Assembly: GCF_000468755.1 (NCBI RefSeq)
Contig: NZ_AWEZ01000045.1
Span: forward strand, 1-64,000
Source: Olsenella profusa F0195
Lineage (GTDB): Bacteria; Actinomycetota; Coriobacteriia; Coriobacteriales; Atopobiaceae
Direction of reading: 5' to 3'
Length of the DNA stretch: 64,000 bases
The notes beneath the pieces were generated by a model, which saw nothing but the letters and a program-made list of their open reading frames with translations, made no database searches and was not told the origin of the DNA. The translations under genes and the position numbers were made by a program. Below, in pieces: positions 59,339 through 64,000 of the stretch. The number at the start of each line of letters is the position of its first letter. Within the stretch, counting starts at the first letter, position 1.

Positions 59339-59940
59339 GGTCGTGCTCCCAGGGCAACCGTGTGGATGGGCGTGTAGGTAAGCGAGCCGCCTTCGGGATG
59401 GTGGCTCCACATGAGGATCACCTCGTCATGGTGCGTCGTGAAGGTCGCACGTTGGGCCGAGAGCCTCTGCTGGTCTGTGGTGGCACGCGCCCCACGTACG
59501 AGCGTCACGTGGGGCGTGAAGGTCTCGCTGCCAAAAGGCAGCCCGCGTGCGTCGAGTTCGCGAGCGATGTCGGCACGAAGGAGGGCAAGCTCCTGGGGAG
59601 CGTCGCCCACAGGGCCACACCAGACGATGGAGTCGCGGCGCCTCTCGAAGGTGTCGATGCGGCCAAGCGTGAGCTCGATGCCCTGCCGGGCATCCTCCAC
59701 CTGGCGGTTCCAGGTCGCCACGGCCTGGTCGAGGGCCTCGCGCGCCGTCCGCTCCTGGCAGGCGTCGCAGGGACCGATGTAGCAGAGGGTGAGGTGAAGA
59801 TTATCGCGACTGGTGGGCCTGCCCTTGGTCAGCTGTGCGAGGATCCGCTCCTGGCAGGCCATGAGCTCACCGCTCGCCTCGTCCGAGAAGCGCAGGGCCG
59901 CGAAGAGGCGCTTTGTCGATGGGCTTCCATCATCAGTCAT
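59335..59940 (-). CDS. thpR: RNA 2',3'-cyclic phosphodiesterase (ThpR/LigT-like)
   Basis: A 201-residue 2H phosphoesterase. RLFAALRFSDEA starts the fold, and the two catalytic His motifs are HLTLCYIG and HVTLVRG, separated by about 80 residues as in the family. These enzymes open 2',3'-cyclic phosphates and were first seen as 2'-5' RNA ligases. ATG 59940 follows GGGAGC. It is convergent with the ArsC-like gene. Confidence 0.88.
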   Translation of the reverse strand: MTDDGSPSTKRLFAALRFSDEASGELMACQERILAQLTKGRPTSRDNLHLTLCYIGPCDACQERTAREALDQAVATWNRQVEDARQGIELTLGRIDTFERRRDSIVWCGPVGDAPQELALLRADIARELDARGLPFGSETFTPHVTLVRGARATTDQQRLSAQRATFTTHHDEVILMWSHHPEGGSLTYTPIHTVALGARP

Positions 59941-60126
59941 GGGGTGCTCCCAGTGGACGACCATACGGCGAAATGCCGACTGCATGCCAGCCGATCACGT
60001 ACCCTTCAAGGCTACCATACGCAGTACCGGCGCCGCAGGCACCCCCTGTCGCTCCCTCCTCGGACGGACGCGTCCCTTGGAGGTCGGGCGCATGCGGGTC
60101 GGGGTGCGCACGGACGGGAGGTCGGC

Positions 60127-61446
60127 ATGGCAAACATCAATGACTACCTCACATGGCGTGGGGACCTCACCCTCGCGGAGCGTCCCTTCAACGACGTGGA
60201 CAACCTCGTCTGCTCCGTCCTGTCCTATGTTGACTTCATGGGCATCGTTCCTCGGCCTGGCGCGGGCACCATCACGGTGGCCGAGGCATGTCGCATCCTG
60301 CTCGACAGGGCAGGGGATGACCTTGCGCCCTACGTGCACTCGTTTGCCAAGGTGGGCAGCGCCTACCTCAGGGCGCTGGGCTCATCGGCACGCTTTGGTG
60401 GCGCAGGTCTCCACGACTACGTGGACGTCATCGATCCCGACCGTTCGCTCCAGTTTGGTGCGCTCACCATGGACGTGGCGCCAGGGCTGTCGTTCGTCTC
60501 GTTCCGCGGCACCGATGGCACGCTCGTGGGGTGGCGCGAGGACTTCATGCTGTCCTTTCGGGTGACGGAGGCGCAGCGTCAGGCCACCCGCTACCTTGCG
60601 GCTGCCGCGCAGGCCGCCGTGGCACGCGACTCCCACCTGTACGTGGGCGGGCACTCCAAGGGAGGCAACCTCGCCTCGTTCGCGGCGGCATCGGTGCCGC
60701 CTGAGCTCTCCGACCGGCTCCTTGTCGTGTGGAGCAACGATGGCCCGGGCATGGATCCGGCCATCATGCCCCATGGCCCCTTCGCCCTGCTGGGCAACCG
60801 CCTTCGCCGCATACAGCCAGCCTACAGCGTCGTGGGGCAGCTCTTTGACCGGCCGGAGGAGCCCCGGCTCTATGTGCGCAGTGACGCCCGGGGCGCCCTG
60901 CAGCACGATCCCATGAGCTGGCAGGTGACGCCCGATGGGCTGTGCGTCGCCGAGGGATTGCTGCCCGAGTGCGTGCTGGTCGATAGGGTCTTCGCGAACT
61001 GGATTGGCGACATGCCCATGGAGCGGCGCATCGCCCTCACCGACCAGCTCTTCGACGCCCTGGGAGCGGGCGGGGCCACCACCTTCGACGAGATCATGTC
61101 CTCGCCGCGCGGTGCGCAGAAGGTGCTTGCCGCCATGGGGGAGATCGACCCCCTCACCAGGCGCGTCATCAACGACCTTGCGAGACAGGCGCTCTCTGCC
61201 ACGACCGACACCGTCCGCGAGGCCGCGGGCACTGCCGCGTCGATCGCCATGACGGTGGCACACGACATGCCGGCCCGCGTGCTGGGCAAGGCGATGGGCG
61301 CCGTGCGCGAGGTGGCAGGCGAGCGCCTGGCGCGCACGGCCGACGCCACTCCGGAGACGGCTCAGTCCCCCAAGCCGCCAAGCAGGAGGGAGACGAGCGA
61401 AATCACGACGGCCGCCGCGAACGCCGAGCCGAACGATGCGATGTAG
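60127..61446 (+). CDS. DUF2974 (Mbeg1-like) alpha/beta-hydrolase-fold protein
   Basis: A 439-residue cytoplasmic protein. NINDYLTWRGDLTLAERPFN and DVDNLVCSVLSYVDFMGI are the DUF2974 N-terminal signature. FVSFRGTDGTLVGWREDF and the nucleophile elbow YVGGHSKGGNLASFAA (Ser in GHSKG) mark a lipase-like hydrolase, with WSNDGPGMD following. The substrate is unknown, and acyl ester or thioester hydrolysis is likely. The last 100 residues are an Ala-rich helical tail. GGGAGG precedes ATG 60127. Its final 85 bases overlap the convergent membrane protein gene. Confidence 0.85.
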   Translation: MANINDYLTWRGDLTLAERPFNDVDNLVCSVLSYVDFMGIVPRPGAGTITVAEACRILLDRAGDDLAPYVHSFAKVGSAYLRALGSSARFGGAGLHDYVDVIDPDRSLQFGALTMDVAPGLSFVSFRGTDGTLVGWREDFMLSFRVTEAQRQATRYLAAAAQAAVARDSHLYVGGHSKGGNLASFAAASVPPELSDRLLVVWSNDGPGMDPAIMPHGPFALLGNRLRRIQPAYSVVGQLFDRPEEPRLYVRSDARGALQHDPMSWQVTPDGLCVAEGLLPECVLVDRVFANWIGDMPMERRIALTDQLFDALGAGGATTFDEIMSSPRGAQKVLAAMGEIDPLTRRVINDLARQALSATTDTVREAAGTAASIAMTVAHDMPARVLGKAMGAVREVAGERLARTADATPETAQSPKPPSRRETSEITTAAANAEPNDAM

Positions 61447-61727
61447 ATGCCCGCATGGAAGAGGCCGCGCGAGAGGAAGCTCGCCAGCTCGAGCAGGAGG
61501 GCATTGACCACCACATAGAAGATGCCCAGCGTGACGATCGTAAGGGGAATCGAAAGTGCCTGCGCCAGCGGCTTGATCGTCACGTTGACGAGGGCGAGCA
61601 CCAGGGCGAAGGCGAGGGGGCCGATGAAGCCGCCCCCCACGGTCTCAAAGCCAGGGACGAGTACGGCAGCCACGGCGACGGCGATGGTCGTCACGATCCA
61701 GCGGCCAAAAAAGCTCATCGAGGACAT
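61362..61727 (-). CDS. PF04020-type four-span membrane protein (phage-holin-like)
   Basis: A 121-residue integral membrane protein. FFGRWIVTTIAVAVAAVLVPGF and ALVLALVNVTIKPLAQALSIPLTIVTLGIF, with the conserved NxxIKP and LPLTxxTLGxF-like phrases, are the PF04020 (YvlD) signature. There are four spans. Function is unknown; YvlD-like proteins occur in envelope stress operons. AAGGGAGC precedes ATG 61727. It overlaps the DUF2974 gene tail to tail over 85 bases, both frames being coding there. Confidence 0.87.
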   Translation of the reverse strand: MSSMSFFGRWIVTTIAVAVAAVLVPGFETVGGGFIGPLAFALVLALVNVTIKPLAQALSIPLTIVTLGIFYVVVNALLLELASFLSRGLFHAGIYIASFGSAFAAAVVISLVSLLLGGLGD

Positions 61728-61859
61728 GGAAGCTCCCTTCGTGTGTGTTGTCACAACGATATACCTACCGGCTGTCGGATGGTCGCCCGATGCGCCCCAT
61801 CGATCGCGCGCTCCATTACGCTAGAGTGTGGCTGACCATTCCGGGCGCAAGGAGCGGGC

Positions 61860-62177
61860 TTGCCAAAGCATCATCAAAGCAACAGGGAGAGGAACCTCGT
61901 CCGCCTGTGCCGCGCACTGTGCTCGCTGGACAGCGAGGGCGCGGCGCGCAGCCTGCTGAGCGACCTGTGCACCACGCGTGAGGTCGATGACCTCGCGCAG
62001 CGCCTCGAGGTCGCGACGCTGCTGGCGCGGGGCGCCTCCTACGCGAGCGTCTCGGGCGAGACGGGCGCCTCGTCCACGACGGTAAGCCGGGTGAACAAGT
62101 GCCTCCACGGCGGTTCGGGCGGCTATCGCCTGGTGCTGGAACGCCTGGGGGAGCGATCCGGCGAACGCGCCGGCTGA
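61860..62177 (+). CDS. YerC/YecD-type TrpR-like regulator
   Basis: A 105-residue DNA-binding protein of the TrpR superfamily. CTTREVDDLAQRLEVATLLARG and ASYASVSGETGASSTTVSRVNK form the helix-turn-helix. It is the YerC/YecD kind, not the true tryptophan repressor. The TTG start at 61860 has GGAG five bases upstream, and no ATG fits. It is followed after 65 bases by the AddB-like gene. Confidence 0.88.
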   Translation: MPKHHQSNRERNLVRLCRALCSLDSEGAARSLLSDLCTTREVDDLAQRLEVATLLARGASYASVSGETGASSTTVSRVNKCLHGGSGGYRLVLERLGERSGERAG

Positions 62178-62242
62178 TCGGTGTCGCCCGGTCGCGCTAC
62201 CATGCCCATAGGATTCACGAGGGAGGCCGTGGTGGGGGAGTC

Positions 62243-64000
62243 ATGTCGCTGTGCATAGTGAGGACGACCGACGAGCGTCTGGTGAGCGATGCCGTGGTGG
62301 CGACGCTCAAGGAGGCGCTTGCGACACAGGGGCGCGCCACCCTGCTGGTGCCGGACCTCACGACGCAGCTCGTCGCCGCGCGCGAGCTCTCCCGGCATGC
62401 GGGGCTGTCGCTGGGAGTCACCATAGCCACGCCCTCCGCGTGGGCCCGTGAGCGCTGGGAGGTGTGGGGGGACGGTTCCAGGGTCATCGAGGGTACCGCC
62501 CGTGCCATTCTTGTGGGCCAGGTGCTTGCGCAGGCAACCCCTGAGGAGCGGGGTGGCGTGGAGGCAAACCCCGGCACCGGGCATCTGATGCAGGACCTTG
62601 CGCGGCGGGCGCTCCCCTGGCTTCCCATGGGCGCGCGCGCCGCCACCCACACGGACGCCCTCGAGCGCTGCACCGAGGCGGAGCGGAGCGTCATTCGTCT
62701 GGTGGGCACCTATGCCACCCGCGCGCGCGAGCAGGGCCTCGTCGAGGAAGGTGAGGTCATGGCCAGCCTTCCCGACACGCTTGTACGGCAGGGCGTTGCG
62801 GTCCCCCCCATCGTGGCGGTGGGCATGGCCATGCTGCCGCGCGCAGAGCGCGAGCTCTTGGCCGGCCTTGCTCGGCTGACGGCCGTGCACCTGCAGGTGA
62901 GAGCCTACGGTTCCCAGGTGGATGCCGCTGGCGACACGGTCCTGGCCGACCTCGTGGCGTCGGCGCGCTCGCGGGGCGTGGAGGTGTCTGAGCGCAGGTG
63001 TGCCGCCGGGTGGCATCCTCGTCGTGCGGACGAGCTGACAGGCGTGCTGCGGTCGCTGTTCTCTGGCGGGGAGGGCGGTGTGGGGCCCACCGGTGCGGTC
63101 ACGCTGCTCGAGGCGGCGGGCCCAACGGCGGAGGCCGAGCTCGTCGCGCGTCACTGTGCCGCGCTCGCCCGCGCGGGTGCCGCGCGGATCGCCGTGAGCG
63201 CGCCCGACACGGCGCGCGCCTGGCGGGAGCTGGCTCCCAAGCTCCAGGCGCGGGGCATCTCGGCGCGCGCTCGGCTTGTGCGGCCCTGTGGCCAGACGGA
63301 GGCGGGACGCGCGCTGACCGGATTCATGCGAGGCGTCGCCCGTCTCGCCGCGCTTGACGCCACATGGCCGGCGCCCGAGCGCGTGGAGGAGGGCACGCTC
63401 GTCCGCTTGGGCAGCATGGAGTGGTGGCCCCCCTCGAACCTCATCGACTTTCTGCTCTCGGGCGTCTCCCGCGTCCCCGTGGGCAGGGCGTACCGGCTCG
63501 ACGCCTCGTGGCGCAGGGATCGCCTGCTCACGCCCGCCGATGTCCTTGGCCAGCTGCAGAACGGGAAGCTGACCTCCGCCACCGTCGCCCATGCCACACG
63601 CGAGCTGCTACGGGGCCGTGTGGGTTCCATGGCCTCCAAGCTGCTCGCACCCTGTGGCGCTGGCGACAGGGCCACGTCCGATGCGGCGGCGACGGTGCCC
63701 GACGGCCCGGGTGCCCTTGCGGAGGCCGAGGCGACGGGCGTCCTGACGGCCGTGCTGGATGTGGCCGGTACCCTCAGGGAGCTGGGCATCATGGCCGGTC
63801 CGGCGGCCGAGGGGGACGTCGGCCTCGAGACGCTCGTGGACGTCTGCTGCCGTGCGCTCGAGGCCCGGCCCCTTCGGGTCAGGCCGCAGGTCGTCGTGCC
63901 CGGCGCATCGTGCGTCGTGGATGTGATGGATGCCCCCGCGGCGGCGCGCCTTGACCCCGGCTCCGTCGACGCGCTCGTCTGCTGTGGCCAGACATCCGAG
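62243..64000 (+). CDS. AddB/RexB-like nuclease subunit, 5' part only
   Basis: The frame is open from ATG 62243 (GGGGGAG upstream) to the window end, 586 codons. The N-terminal region (LCIVRTTDERLVSDAVVA, later ATLLVPDLTTQLVAAREL and TPSAWARERWEVWG) has the layout of AddB-type helicase-like subunits of recombination nucleases, where an inactivated helicase fold precedes a C-terminal iron-sulphur nuclease. No Walker A motif is seen in the visible part, in keeping with actinobacterial or RexB-like forms. The nuclease end lies beyond the window. Confidence in the family is moderate; a helicase-nuclease partner gene would be expected next. Confidence 0.6.
   Translation, partial: MSLCIVRTTDERLVSDAVVATLKEALATQGRATLLVPDLTTQLVAARELSRHAGLSLGVTIATPSAWARERWEVWGDGSRVIEGTARAILVGQVLAQATPEERGGVEANPGTGHLMQDLARRALPWLPMGARAATHTDALERCTEAERSVIRLVGTYATRAREQGLVEEGEVMASLPDTLVRQGVAVPPIVAVGMAMLPRAERELLAGLARLTAVHLQVRAYGSQVDAAGDTVLADLVASARSRGVEVSERRCAAGWHPRRADELTGVLRSLFSGGEGGVGPTGAVTLLEAAGPTAEAELVARHCAALARAGAARIAVSAPDTARAWRELAPKLQARGISARARLVRPCGQTEAGRALTGFMRGVARLAALDATWPAPERVEEGTLVRLGSMEWWPPSNLIDFLLSGVSRVPVGRAYRLDASWRRDRLLTPADVLGQLQNGKLTSATVAHATRELLRGRVGSMASKLLAPCGAGDRATSDAAATVPDGPGALAEAEATGVLTAVLDVAGTLRELGIMAGPAAEGDVGLETLVDVCCRALEARPLRVRPQVVVPGASCVVDVMDAPAAARLDPGSVDALVCCGQTSE

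Overview
This is a contiguous stretch of high-GC bacterial chromosome with densely packed genes. Its content suggests a Gram-positive actinobacterium of the Coriobacteriia, most like the Atopobiaceae/Olsenella group. The reasons are diaminopimelate (DAP) synthesis by the acetylase route, GatCAB, QueH-type queuosine maturation, a RecJ fused to a helicase, a Rho factor with a long basic N-terminus, and frequent GTG/TTG starts. No database search was possible, so the taxonomy is inference. I see no prophage, insertion sequence, CRISPR array or rRNA.

Layout. 1-3.4 kb: end of a YitT-like membrane protein, then a TPP riboswitch driving a thiamine/precursor uptake operon (YkoF-like protein, permease, Tat lipoprotein, ATPase). 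3.5-11 kb: lysine/DAP genes. These are a class I aminotransferase, an M20 deacetylase on the other strand, and a lysine-riboswitch-controlled lysA-dapA-dapB-dapH operon. A small broken locus resembling type VII secretion helper genes (4.8-5.7 kb) sits among them. 11-19.9 kb: a Ser/Gly-rich membrane protein, class II aldolase, a Crp/Fnr regulator, a PEBP-like protein, queH-queA, a coiled-coil tail-anchored protein, HPr and tgt. 20-28.8 kb: secD-secF, the recJ-helicase fusion, a Rel (p)ppGpp enzyme and a metallo-beta-lactamase-fold hydrolase. 28.8-30.5 kb: tRNA-Leu(CAA), then infC (AUA start)-rpmI-rplT behind an attenuator-like leader. 30.8-34.4 kb: a WecA/TagO-type phosphotransferase divergent from rho.

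34.5-37.9 kb: a lactococcin-972-type bacteriocin locus. It holds a Cys-containing precursor gene interrupted by an early in-frame TGA, a 723-residue bacteriocin-associated membrane protein and a dedicated ABC ATPase, behind an AT-rich region with direct repeats. 38-44.4 kb: an unknown single-span protein and a complete branched-chain amino acid ABC importer (SBP-terminator-permease-permease-ATPase-ATPase). 44.6-50.7 kb: threonine/aspartate-family synthesis, with thrC-thrB divergent from hom-lysC-asd. 50.7-54.9 kb: an SPFH protein, an ECF sigma factor with a membrane partner, thymidine kinase and a basic membrane protein. 55-59 kb: gatCAB. 59-64 kb: an ArsC/Spx-like protein, a 2'-5' RNA ligase-like protein, a DUF2974 protein overlapping a PF04020 membrane protein tail to tail, a YerC/TrpR-like regulator, and the start of an AddB-like nuclease subunit that runs off the end.

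Amino acid supply is the main theme. Aspartate-semialdehyde from lysC/asd feeds both hom-thrBC and dapA, and the lysine branch is under its own riboswitch. The most notable non-housekeeping items are the bacteriocin locus with its nonsense codon, the eroded type VII-like locus, the RecJ-helicase fusion, the AUA start of infC, and two copies of a repeat of about 170-190 bp whose ends are perfect inverted repeats (30,566-30,751 and 55,020-55,187).
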